Numbered from the stretch's first letter, positions 1 to 5,568 are shown. The stretch is 6,863 nucleotides of DNA from Reyranella sp. (GCA_030681635.1 JAUXRT010000279.1:1-6863), one strand, 5' to 3'. Notes: a model not told the origin generated them from the letters alone. Program-made: numbers and translations.

Positions 1-408
1 CAGGATCTCGGCCACGCCCATCAGGATGGCGACGTGGCAATCGTGGCCGCAGGCATGCATCACCGGCACGGTCTGGCCGAGATATTGCTGCTTGGCCTTT
101 GACGCGAACGGCAGGTCGACCTTCTCCTCGACCGGCAGCGCGTCCATGTCGGCGCGCAGCGCCACGACGCCGCCGGGCTTGCCGCCTTTCAGCACGCCCA
201 CGACGCCGGTGATCCCGACGCCGGTCTGCACCTCGTAGCCGAGCTTTCTAAGGTGCTCGGCGGCGAGCGCGGCGGTGCGCGTCTCCTGGTAGGAGAGCTC
301 CGGGTTCTCGTGAATGTCGCGCCGCCATGCGATGACTTTGTCCTCGATCTTGAGGGCAGCCTCGGAAATGCGCTCGGAAAGTTCGTTGCCGGTGATGATG
401 TCGTTCAT
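1..408 (-). CDS. M20-family metallo-amidohydrolase, N-terminal part (runs off left edge)
   Basis: The minus strand reads open for exactly 136 codons from an ATG at 408-406 to the window edge. The translation has the M20D (hippurate hydrolase / N-acyl amino acid amidohydrolase) signatures in order: WRRDIHENPEL at residues 28-38, RADMDALPVEE at 85-95 with the conserved Asp, and MHACGHDCH at 117-125, whose Cys and His residues are metal ligands in the family. Members are cytoplasmic di-metal enzymes of about 390 residues that hydrolyse N-acyl amino acids or related amides, so roughly two thirds is missing, including the catalytic Glu region and the dimerisation domain. A weak ribosome binding site (AGGA) lies about 10 bases before the ATG. 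The gene is divergent from the aldolase operon and shares a 235-base intergenic region with it. Family assignment is firm; the substrate (hippurate, acetyl-ornithine, indole-acetyl amino acid or another) cannot be decided. Confidence 0.93.
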   Translation of the reverse strand, partial: MNDIITGNELSERISEAALKIEDKVIAWRRDIHENPELSYQETRTAALAAEHLRKLGYEVQTGVGITGVVGVLKGGKPGGVVALRADMDALPVEEKVDLPFASKAKQQYLGQTVPVMHACGHDCHVAILMGVAEIL

Positions 409-466
409 GCCGTGAGTGTCCTAGACGACGGGGCAGGTGCGCAAGGACTTACTATTTGCGGATGGA

Positions 467-479
467 AGGCGAGTCGCCT
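467..479. repeat. Perfect 6+1+6 inverted repeat, possible operator
   Basis: AGGCGA, one G, then TCGCCT form a perfect dyad. It lies 59-71 bases upstream of the amidohydrolase start, where a regulator could bind. No regulator gene is in the window. Short GC-rich dyads also arise by chance at this base composition, so an operator role is only inferred. Confidence 0.3.
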
Positions 480-481
480 GG

Positions 482-517
482 CCGGCGGAGGATTTCCATA
501 GTCGTACGCCTCGCCGG
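482..517. repeat. Imperfect stem-loop (9 pairs, one bulge) in the divergent region
   Basis: CCGGCG-G-AGG at 482-491 pairs with CCTCGCCGG at 509-517, with G488 bulged and a 17-base loop containing the palindrome CGTACG. No T-run follows on either strand, so it is not a standard intrinsic terminator. It may be part of a leader of the leftward gene or a protein-binding dyad. Confidence 0.3.
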
Positions 518-643
518 AGGTCAGCGGACGCTGCCTGTCGCGTCAGGGTCCCAGCTTAATTTGTTGAAGTATGCATCTGAAAATCGCAGTGTCGGACCCA
601 TCCAATTTTCGCGGAATTGCTAGACAAACCGAAAGGGCGGACC

Positions 644-1414
644 ATGCGGAAGAACAAGATCAAGGAAATGTGGCGCGAAAAGAAGACCGCGACGATGGGC
701 TGGCTGTCCGTCGGGCACAGCTTCACCGCCGAGGTGATGGCGCGTCAGGGCGGCTTCGACTCGCTCTGCGTGGACCTCCAGCACGGCACCAGTGAGTGGA
801 ACAACGTGCTGTCGATGCTGCAGGCGATCTCGCAGACCGATGTGACGCCGTTCGTGCGCGTCAACTGGAACAATCCCAACGACATCATGCGGGCGCTCGA
901 TCTCGGCGCCTACGGCATCATCGTGCCGCTGATCAACAACGCCAAGGAAGCCGCCGCCGCGGTGGCTGCCTGCCGCTTCCCGCCGGTCGGCTTCCGCTCC
1001 AACGGCCCGATCCGCGCCGCGCAGTATGGCGGTTCCGACTATGTCGCCAACGCCAACGACGAGATCATCGTCATGGCGATGATCGAGACCAAGGAAGGCC
1101 TCGCCAACCTCGACGCGATCTGCGCCACCCCCGGCCTCGACGCCGTCTACATCGGCCCGGCCGATCTGTCGTTTGCGCTGGGGCTGCCGCCGCGCGGCGA
1201 CAATCCCGATCCGCTGCACATGGCGACCTGCGACAAGATCCTGGCGGCGGCGCACAAGGCCGGCATCAAGTGCGTCATGCACTGTGCCAGCGGCGCCTTC
1301 GCGGGCGGCGCGCTGAAGCGCGGCTTCGACATGGTGATGGTGACGTCCGATATCTCCTGCATGATCGCGGGCGTCAAAAAGGAAATGGCCGAACTCAAGG
1401 CCAAGTCGGCCTGA
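644..1414 (+). CDS. HpcH/HpaI-family aldolase (class II, metal-dependent)
   Basis: A 256-residue cytoplasmic protein of the HpcH/HpaI aldolase / citrate lyase beta family. These enzymes cleave or form 2-keto-4-hydroxy acids (for example 4-hydroxy-2-ketoheptanedioate to pyruvate and succinic semialdehyde) using a divalent metal. Expected catalytic positions are present in order: DLQHG at 44-48 (His47), FVRVNW with Arg72, MIETKEG at 146-152 with metal-ligand Glu148, and GPADLS at 171-176 with metal-ligand Asp174. E. coli HpaI has GEHA where this protein has LQHG; the SNGPIRA stretch at 119-125 also fits the DxQHG subgroup better than HpaI itself. The ATG at 644 is chosen because AAAGGG (632-637) sits 6 bases before it; the in-frame TTG at 617 has no such site. 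The next gene begins within 12 bases, so the two are co-transcribed. The family is secure; the substrate is not, and a malyl- or citramalyl-type lyase cannot be excluded. Confidence 0.93.
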   Translation: MRKNKIKEMWREKKTATMGWLSVGHSFTAEVMARQGGFDSLCVDLQHGTSEWNNVLSMLQAISQTDVTPFVRVNWNNPNDIMRALDLGAYGIIVPLINNAKEAAAAVAACRFPPVGFRSNGPIRAAQYGGSDYVANANDEIIVMAMIETKEGLANLDAICATPGLDAVYIGPADLSFALGLPPRGDNPDPLHMATCDKILAAAHKAGIKCVMHCASGAFAGGALKRGFDMVMVTSDISCMIAGVKKEMAELKAKSA

Positions 1415-1426
1415 GTGGGTGATCGC

Positions 1427-2596
1427 ATGAGTGGAGTGGGTGCGGTGAAGGCCGCCGAGATCGCCGCCCGCGTCGAGGCGTTCGTTCGCGACGTGGTCGT
1501 GCCGTACGAGAAGGATCCTCGCTGCGGCGCCCATGGACCGACCGACGAGCTGGTCGCCGAATTGCGGGACAAGGCGCGTGCGGCGGGCGTGCTGACGCCG
1601 CACATCCTCGCCGATGGCAGCCATCTCAGCCAGCGCGAGACCGCGACTGTCCTGAAGGCGTCCGGCCTGTCGCCGCTGGGGCCTGTCGCCGTGAACACGA
1701 TGGCGCCCGACGAAGGCAACATGTACCTGCTGGGCAAGGTCGGCAGCCTGGAGATGAAGGAACGCTTCCTGAAGCCGATGGTCGAGGGCCGCGCGCGTTC
1801 GGCATTCTTCATGACCGAACCGGCCGGAGAGGGTGGCGCCGGGTCCGACCCGTCGATGATGCAGACCACGGCCGTGCAGGACGGCAATCACTGGGTGGTC
1901 AACGGCCGCAAGACCTTCATCACTGGCGCGAAGGGCGCGAAAGTCGGCATCGTCATGGCGAAATCCACCGCGGGCGCCTGCATGTTCGTGGTCGACCTTC
2001 CCGATCCGGCGATCCGCATCGACCGCGTTATCGACACCATCGACAGTTCGATGCCTGGCGGTCACTCCATGGTGACGATCGACAACCTCCGGGTGCCGGC
2101 CGACCAGATGCTCGGCGCGAACGGTGAAGGCTTCAACTACGCGCAGGTGCGTCTCAGCCCCGCCCGTCTGTCGCATTGCATGCGCTGGTTCGGCGCCACC
2201 AAGCGGGCCAACGAGATCGCAACGGCCTATGCGGTCAAGCGTCATGCCTTCGGAAAGCCTTTGATCGATCATGAGGGCGTGGGCTTCATGCTGGCCGACA
2301 ATCTGATCGACCTGAAACAGGCCGAATTGATGATCGACTGGTGCGCCGATGTTCTCGACACGGACGTGCTCGGAACGGCCGAGAGTTCGATGGCCAAGGT
2401 CGCCGTGTCGGAGGCGCTGTATCGTGTGGCCGATCGTTGCGTTCAGGTGATGGGCGGCACGGGCGTTTCCACCGATACGATCGTCGAGCAGGTTTTCAGG
2501 GAAGTCAGGGCCTTTCGCATCTACGACGGGCCGACCGAAGTCCATAAGTGGTCGCTGGCCAAGAAGATCAAACGCGACGCCGCGAAATCACCATAG
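1427..2596 (+). CDS. Acyl-CoA dehydrogenase (ACAD10/11-like)
   Basis: A 389-residue flavoprotein of the acyl-CoA dehydrogenase family, which introduces a trans-2 double bond into an acyl-CoA and passes electrons to electron-transfer flavoprotein. Visible signatures: FFMTEPAGEGGAGSD at 127-141 (FAD/substrate binding), NGRKTFITGA at 159-168, RVPADQMLG at 222-230, KRHAFGKPLIDHE at 271-283, and QVMGGTGVS at 340-348. Near the C-terminus IYDGPTEVHKW puts Asp367 where short- and medium-chain enzymes carry the catalytic Glu (YEGT); the DGPxEVH form is typical of ACAD10/11 relatives. The first 100 residues match the helical N-terminal domain. The ATG at 1427 has GAGTGGG just upstream, overlapping the aldolase stop region. 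An in-frame GTG at 1415, abutting the aldolase TGA, would add four residues and is possible. The enzyme is probably co-expressed with the aldolase in one acyl-CoA or branched-acid route. The acyl chain it uses cannot be told. Confidence 0.93.
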   Translation: MSGVGAVKAAEIAARVEAFVRDVVVPYEKDPRCGAHGPTDELVAELRDKARAAGVLTPHILADGSHLSQRETATVLKASGLSPLGPVAVNTMAPDEGNMYLLGKVGSLEMKERFLKPMVEGRARSAFFMTEPAGEGGAGSDPSMMQTTAVQDGNHWVVNGRKTFITGAKGAKVGIVMAKSTAGACMFVVDLPDPAIRIDRVIDTIDSSMPGGHSMVTIDNLRVPADQMLGANGEGFNYAQVRLSPARLSHCMRWFGATKRANEIATAYAVKRHAFGKPLIDHEGVGFMLADNLIDLKQAELMIDWCADVLDTDVLGTAESSMAKVAVSEALYRVADRCVQVMGGTGVSTDTIVEQVFREVRAFRIYDGPTEVHKWSLAKKIKRDAAKSP

Positions 2597-2606
2597 GCCA
2601 GCTTGT

Positions 2607-2867
2607 TTATCTGCCCTTGCGCGTGTCGGCATCCTGATCGTGGCCCATGCGGCGGCTGTAGAACATCAGCGCCATGAGCCCGACGCCCAGGGCGAATGTG
2701 GCCAGGATGCCCAAGGTCATGGCGACATAGCCGGACGCGGATACGGCGTGGCCGATCTCTTCGTCTCCGGTGTTCCAGCCGACGTATGAAAAGCCGATCG
2801 CGAGCAGCAGGACGAACACCATGGCGGCGAGTGCGAGCCAGGTGCCGGTAGCGTTCTTCGTGGCCAT
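2607..2867 (-). CDS. Small two-helix membrane protein, function unknown
   Basis: An 86-residue protein with two hydrophobic segments, about residues 9-30 (WLALAAMVFVLLLAIGFSY region) and 46-70 (YVAMTLGILATFALGVGLMA region). They are separated by a short loop containing acidic GDEE (34-37). The tail is charged, with SRRM at 71-74 and TRKGR at the end. The basic tail predicts both ends in the cytoplasm with the acidic loop outside (inference from the positive-inside rule). The start at 2867 is supported by GAGAGGT (2880-2874 on the minus strand) 6 bases upstream; a longer reading from 2897 lacks such a site. The gene begins 35 bases after the stop of the CBS-BON gene on the same strand, so the two probably share a transcript. 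I do not recognise a named family. Small membrane proteins of this kind often accompany respiratory or stress proteins, but nothing here proves that. Confidence 0.75.
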   Translation of the reverse strand: MATKNATGTWLALAAMVFVLLLAIGFSYVGWNTGDEEIGHAVSASGYVAMTLGILATFALGVGLMALMFYSRRMGHDQDADTRKGR

Positions 2868-2902
2868 TGTCGTACCTCTCACTTCAAATAACTCCATAGT
2901 TG

Positions 2903-3595
2903 CTAGACGCCCATGCCCGCACTTGCCGGGGCGATCTGCAGATGGTCCTCGACGTGCCGGCCGCCTGCGACGTTCTCCGCCGCCACACGATAGGCATCAC
3001 GCATGCTGTCGCTCGTTATGAAACCCGACAAGTGAACGACGCCATCCGCGACCACGACATTTTTCGGCCAGGCCGCCGACCAACCGTGTCGATTCAGCTC
3101 GGAGACCACGGCGTCGCGTGTTTCCTCGTCGGATGAAGGCTGGCCATGTGCATCGGCGCCGGCGATGAGGGCGCGCAACAGGCTTTTCCGGCTGACGATG
3201 CCGACGATCGCCCGATGCCGGAGAATCGGGATCTGCCGCACGGCGTGGGTCTCCATCAAGGTCGAAAGCGCTCCCAATGTCGCTTCCCCGCTGGCGTAGA
3301 CGACCGTCCGTGTCATCAGGTCGGCGACGTGATGCGAATGCGTCCGGACGTATTCGGTCGCCAGTTGCGCTTCATCGGTGAAGAGCTGCCTCAGCCACGA
3401 TCTATGTTGTCTCGTGCCGATCTCTTCCCGGTACATGAGATCCGCTTCGCTCAGGATGCCAACCATTCTCTGCCATTCGTCGACGACCGGAACCGCGCCC
3501 TGCACCGTGGATACAAGCAGATTGGCGGCATCGAGCACGGAAGCGTCGACCGGCAAGGTGGCGACCGGCGAGGTCATGATGTCCTTGGCGCGCAT
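2903..3595 (-). CDS. CBS-domain pair plus BON-domain protein
   Basis: A 230-residue soluble protein. Residues 1-55 (RAKDIMTSPVATL... GILSEADLM) and 88-142 (HHVADLMTRTVVY... GIVSRKSLLRAL) are two CBS motifs forming one Bateman module, a fold that commonly binds adenine nucleotides. Residues about 155-222 (ETRDAVVSEL... VVVADGVVHLSGFI... GGRHVEDHL) form a BON domain, usually linked to membranes, lipids or osmotic/envelope stress. No signal peptide or membrane helix is seen. Alphaproteobacteria carry many CBS-BON proteins; their partners are mostly uncharacterised. The start at 3595 is chosen because AAGGAGGAG at 3607-3599 gives a near-ideal ribosome binding site 3 to 5 bases away; an in-frame extension of 33 residues upstream has none. 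It leads the operon with the small membrane protein and is divergent from the TerC-like gene, sharing a 238-base promoter region. Confidence 0.9.
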   Translation of the reverse strand: MRAKDIMTSPVATLPVDASVLDAANLLVSTVQGAVPVVDEWQRMVGILSEADLMYREEIGTRQHRSWLRQLFTDEAQLATEYVRTHSHHVADLMTRTVVYASGEATLGALSTLMETHAVRQIPILRHRAIVGIVSRKSLLRALIAGADAHGQPSSDEETRDAVVSELNRHGWSAAWPKNVVVADGVVHLSGFITSDSMRDAYRVAAENVAGGRHVEDHLQIAPASAGMGV

Positions 3596-3833
3596 AGACT
3601 CCTCCTTGAGGTTCGCCGCAACCCGGCGGGTTCCATGGAAGTCTGCTACCGATCCAGAAGAGCGGCTTTGATGTTCGGTATTGCTTGCACGCAAAGAATT
3701 GGCGCCCGCGCGCCCGGACTGCTTTCAAGTATTGCGCACCGACAAGGCTCCACCCCGACACTGATGAAAGACTGCAGGCACCGATGGCCCATTGGGCGGG
3801 CGGTCGACGCGTGTTTCTTCGTTGGAGATTGCC
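3596..3833. promoter_or_regulatory. Divergent intergenic region between CBS-BON and TerC-like genes
   Basis: This 238-base region must carry promoters for both directions. Seen here: the strong Shine-Dalgarno of the leftward gene at 3599-3607, a perfect palindrome TTCCATGGAA at 3631-3640, and a short dyad ACCC-GGC-GGGT at 3621-3631. I found no convincing sigma-70, EcfG-type or heat-shock-type promoter. I also saw no FNR/FixK box, and nothing resembling the yybP-ykoY manganese riboswitch that precedes some TerC genes in other bacteria. Confidence 0.4.
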
Positions 3834-4784
3834 GTGGAATACGACTTCCTTTCGACCGCCTTCCTGTCGGCCCTGTTCGCCATTGTCCTCATGGATCTCG
3901 TGTTGGCGGGCGACAATGCCCTCATCATCGGCATTGTCGCGCGCGACCTGCCGGAGGGCAGCCGGCACAAGGTCATTGTCTGCGGCGCCGTCGGTGCCAT
4001 CGCAGTCCGTACCGTGATGACCATCATGGTGGTTTTTATCCTGAAGGTGCCATGCTTCATGCTGGCGGGCGGCGTCGCTCTGGTCTGGATCTCACGCAAG
4101 CTGCTGAAGCCCGGACCTGGCGGCGCGGCGGGCCATGCGGCCAAGGCGCCGGCGGCAACCTTCGCGGGAGCGATCCGCACCATCATCGTGGCCGACGCCG
4201 TCATGGGCGTCGACAACGTCCTGGCGATTGGCGGGGCGGCGCACGGCAGCATCGTCTTGATCGTGCTCGGCCTCGCCATCAGCGTCCCGATCATCGTGTG
4301 GGGCAGCCATCTCGTCATCCGGCTGGTCGACCGCTACCCTTCGGTCATCCTGCTGGGCGGGGCGGTGCTCGCCTGGACCGCCTATTCGATGGTCGTGCGT
4401 GAACCGATGCTTGCGCCATGGCTCGAGGCCCATGCCGCGACAAAGCTTGTGATCGCGATCCTGATTTTCTCGATCTCGCTCGGCCCCTGGTTCAGGACGC
4501 GGCTTTCCAAGCGGATGCGGCCGGTGACCATTCTCCTGCCGGCGCTGTTGGTATGGATGCTGATCTTCGAGGCGGTGGCGAGCGTTTGGCAGGTCCAGAT
4601 CGATTACCTGATCGTCAGAAGCACCCGCGAATATCTGCTCGAGAGTCTGCGCTGGCTCGGCTGGCTGCCGCTGCTGGCGGCCTTCCTGTGGGTGCGTGAG
4701 TTGATAGGCTCGCGCGCTCACCAGCCCGCCCGACAGACCAGGCCACGCACTGCAAACGAGACTGCCATTGGCGCAAAGCGCTGA
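3834..4784 (+). CDS. TerC/YjbE-family membrane protein, probable metal ion exporter, with C-terminal extension
   Basis: A 316-residue polytopic inner-membrane protein. The core (residues 1-220) has seven likely helices and the two hallmark repeats of the TerC superfamily: MDLVLAGDNALIIG at 20-33 and ADAVMGVDNVLAIGG at 120-134, each with the paired Asp-Asn inside a helix. Characterised members (Alx, YceF, YkoY) export or handle manganese, some feeding metal to secreted enzymes; metal export here is inferred from the family. Beyond residue 220 there are about 95 more residues with two further hydrophobic segments, about 231-250 and 273-289, then a polar basic tail (RAHQPARQTRPRT). Short YjbE proteins, as I know the family, end near 200-230 residues. 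The GTG at 3834 is chosen because GGAG (3824-3827) lies 6 bases ahead and the first helix starts shortly after; an in-frame TTG at 3792 lacks a site. It is divergent from the CBS-BON gene. Confidence 0.85.
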   Translation: MEYDFLSTAFLSALFAIVLMDLVLAGDNALIIGIVARDLPEGSRHKVIVCGAVGAIAVRTVMTIMVVFILKVPCFMLAGGVALVWISRKLLKPGPGGAAGHAAKAPAATFAGAIRTIIVADAVMGVDNVLAIGGAAHGSIVLIVLGLAISVPIIVWGSHLVIRLVDRYPSVILLGGAVLAWTAYSMVVREPMLAPWLEAHAATKLVIAILIFSISLGPWFRTRLSKRMRPVTILLPALLVWMLIFEAVASVWQVQIDYLIVRSTREYLLESLRWLGWLPLLAAFLWVRELIGSRAHQPARQTRPRTANETAIGAKR

Positions 4785-4793
4785 AGCGGTGGA

Positions 4794-4807
4794 TTCCTCG
4801 CGAGGAA
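4794..4807. repeat. Perfect 14-base palindrome after the TerC-like gene
   Basis: TTCCTCGCGAGGAA is fully self-complementary and starts 9 bases after the TGA at 4784. It could be a protein-binding site or the first hairpin of a structured intergenic RNA. No T-run follows, so it is not a typical terminator. Confidence 0.5.
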
Positions 4808-4820
4808 CATTGGTGTTCTT
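4803..4820 (+). repeat. Short hairpin overlapping the 14-base palindrome
   Basis: AGGAACA (4803-4809) can pair with TGTTCTT (4814-4820) around a TTGG loop, with one G-U pair in RNA. It shares bases 4803-4807 with the preceding palindrome, so the two folds exclude one another. Confidence 0.4.
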
Positions 4821-4822
4821 GC

Positions 4823-4846
4823 CATGATCCGACATCGTCGGTCATG
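4823..4846 (+). repeat. Ten-pair stem-loop with a single bulge
   Basis: CATGA-T-CCGAC (4823-4833) pairs with GTCGG-TCATG (4837-4846) around a three-base ATC loop, with T4828 as the only unpaired base in the stem. It is the most stable-looking structure of the intergenic gap by eye. It lacks a following T-run, so termination would have to be of another kind or absent. Confidence 0.5.
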
Positions 4847-4860
4847 CTCCAGCCTGGAGC
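4846..4860 (+). promoter_or_regulatory. 7+1+7 inverted repeat covering the ribosome binding site of the next gene
   Basis: GCTCCAG (4846-4852), C, then CTGGAGC (4854-4860) form a perfect dyad. Folded as RNA, GCTCC pairs with GGAGC around a five-base loop, placing the Shine-Dalgarno GGAG (4856-4859) of the 4867 gene entirely in the stem. This would hinder translation initiation unless opened. The sequence shows the pairing; a regulatory role is inference. Confidence 0.45.
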
Positions 4861-4866
4861 TGATGA

Positions 4867-5469
4867 ATGCCGCCCGATATGCAACACCTCAACTTTGCTC
4901 TATGGAGCGCCGGGGCCAATTGGTTGGCTTGGCGAGCGGATTTCGATTTCGCTGGTCCGGCTGAACAATTGCCGGTCCTGGTCGATCCGGGTCGCTTCAA
5001 ACGATTTGTAAAAGAATACGGCGTCCTCAGGGGTGTGCCGAGCGCCGGTCGGGAGAACGCTCGCGCTCTGCTGCTGGTCCCTCCGTTGTTTGGGGACGCA
5101 TTGGCTGCAGGTGCCGAGGGTATTGATCGCTTGGCCACAGACCTGTCTTTCGATCTTCACGGAAAGCAAACCGCATTCTTCTCGAAGCTTGCGGCATTCG
5201 CGCAGCCCGGTCGTTTTGTGGCTTACGACCGGTTCGCCAGACGCGGATTGGCGCGTGCAACGGGTAGACCTGATGGGTCTTACGATGGAAGCTATCGCAA
5301 CTATTCAATCGACATCGACCTGTCCTGGCGCGGTGAACTTGGGAAGCAAATACGAAGCTTCTTGAGAGGCAGAGCGGCTCCGGTGAACAGCGGCGGCAAT
5401 GCATTCGGTCGGCGCGTTTTGGATGCCTACCTGATGGTGAAGGGCGGGCGTTGGCCCAATGTCGCATAG
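4867..5469 (+). CDS. Hypothetical 200-residue soluble protein, compositionally atypical
   Basis: I do not recognise a named family with confidence. The protein has no signal peptide or membrane helix. Aromatic-rich stretches open it (NFALWSAGANWLAWRADFDF, 9-28), followed by LPVLVDPGRFKRFVKEYG at 35-52. A central SKLAAFAQPGRFVAYDRFA lies at 106-124, and the C-terminus is RRVLDAYLMVKGGRWP (182-197). The SKL-x-F-x-P-x-x-F-x-x-YD pattern is loosely like that in helix-hairpin-helix/OGG-like DNA glycosylase relatives; this is a faint resemblance, not an assignment. The start is set by GGAG at 4856-4859, 7 bases ahead of the ATG. Sampled lines are about 57-58% G+C against about 67% in the aldolase gene, with many A/T third codon positions, which suggests separate acquisition. 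It follows the TerC-like gene by 82 bases of structured sequence and could be transcribed with it. Confidence 0.7.
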   Translation: MPPDMQHLNFALWSAGANWLAWRADFDFAGPAEQLPVLVDPGRFKRFVKEYGVLRGVPSAGRENARALLLVPPLFGDALAAGAEGIDRLATDLSFDLHGKQTAFFSKLAAFAQPGRFVAYDRFARRGLARATGRPDGSYDGSYRNYSIDIDLSWRGELGKQIRSFLRGRAAPVNSGGNAFGRRVLDAYLMVKGGRWPNVA

Positions 5470-5568
5470 CGTTTACGTATCGGCCCGATCCCCAAGCCCC
5501 GACGTTGATCGTTTGGCACGCTCCACGCCCTTGGTTAGAGTCCGGGGAAACGAGAGGAGTTCAGGATC
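5470..5568 (+). promoter_or_regulatory. Intergenic region with candidate sigma-70-type promoter for the Bug/TctC gene
   Basis: TTGGCA (5513-5518), 17 bases, then TAGAGT (5536-5541) matches the -35/-10 consensus at 5 of 6 and 4 of 6 positions. It would start transcription near 5548, just before the GAGAGGAG ribosome binding site at 5552-5559. Upstream, ATCGG-C-CCGAT (5479-5489) is a perfect dyad just after the stop of the previous gene. It could be an operator or a weak 3' hairpin, but it has no T-run. The spacing and position fit well; the match itself is modest. Confidence 0.4.

Larger units (their letters stand above)
409..643. promoter_or_regulatory. Divergent intergenic region between the amidohydrolase and aldolase genes
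   Basis: This 235-base region must hold the promoters for both divergent genes. Its right part (about 553-620) is noticeably A/T-richer than its surroundings, as expected for a promoter of the rightward operon. I could not find a convincing -35/-10 pair on either strand. Two inverted repeats lie on the amidohydrolase side and are listed separately. The short open frames across this stretch have no ribosome binding site and no recognisable product. Confidence 0.5.

Noticed and set aside
546..599. Distant inverted pair GGGTCC (546-551) and GGACCC (594-599) upstream of the aldolase
   Set aside because: Six-base arms 42 bases apart are expected by chance, and there is no extension of the pairing.
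617..643. Nine-residue longer aldolase start at TTG 617
   Set aside because: It has no ribosome binding site, whereas AAAGGG precedes the ATG at 644 at good spacing.
620..2545. A 641-codon open frame on the minus strand spanning both the aldolase and dehydrogenase genes
   Set aside because: Its translation is rich in His, Arg, Asp and Gly without family motifs, as expected opposite high-GC codons. Both plus-strand genes carry full family signatures, so this is an antisense shadow.
3630..3634. GGAAC on the minus strand, like the -35 of EcfG general-stress promoters
   Set aside because: No CGTT-like -10 lies 16-17 bases downstream, and it is too close to the start codon and Shine-Dalgarno for a normal promoter.
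3596..3694. 33-residue longer CBS-BON start from 3694
   Set aside because: The extension is low in family similarity and lacks a ribosome binding site. AAGGAGGAG directly before the ATG at 3595 decides the start, and the CBS domain begins immediately there.
3723..3729. CTTGAAA on the minus strand, resembling a heat-shock sigma-factor -35 element for the CBS-BON operon
   Set aside because: No matching -10 element was found at suitable spacing.
3695..3833. Possible yybP-ykoY manganese riboswitch ahead of the TerC-like gene
   Set aside because: The leader is short and I could not find the conserved loop sequences or paired stems of that riboswitch.
3146..4402. A 418-codon plus-strand frame crossing the CBS-BON gene and the start of the TerC-like gene
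   Set aside because: It cuts across two well-supported genes on opposite strands and an intergenic region, and its translation has no recognisable domain.
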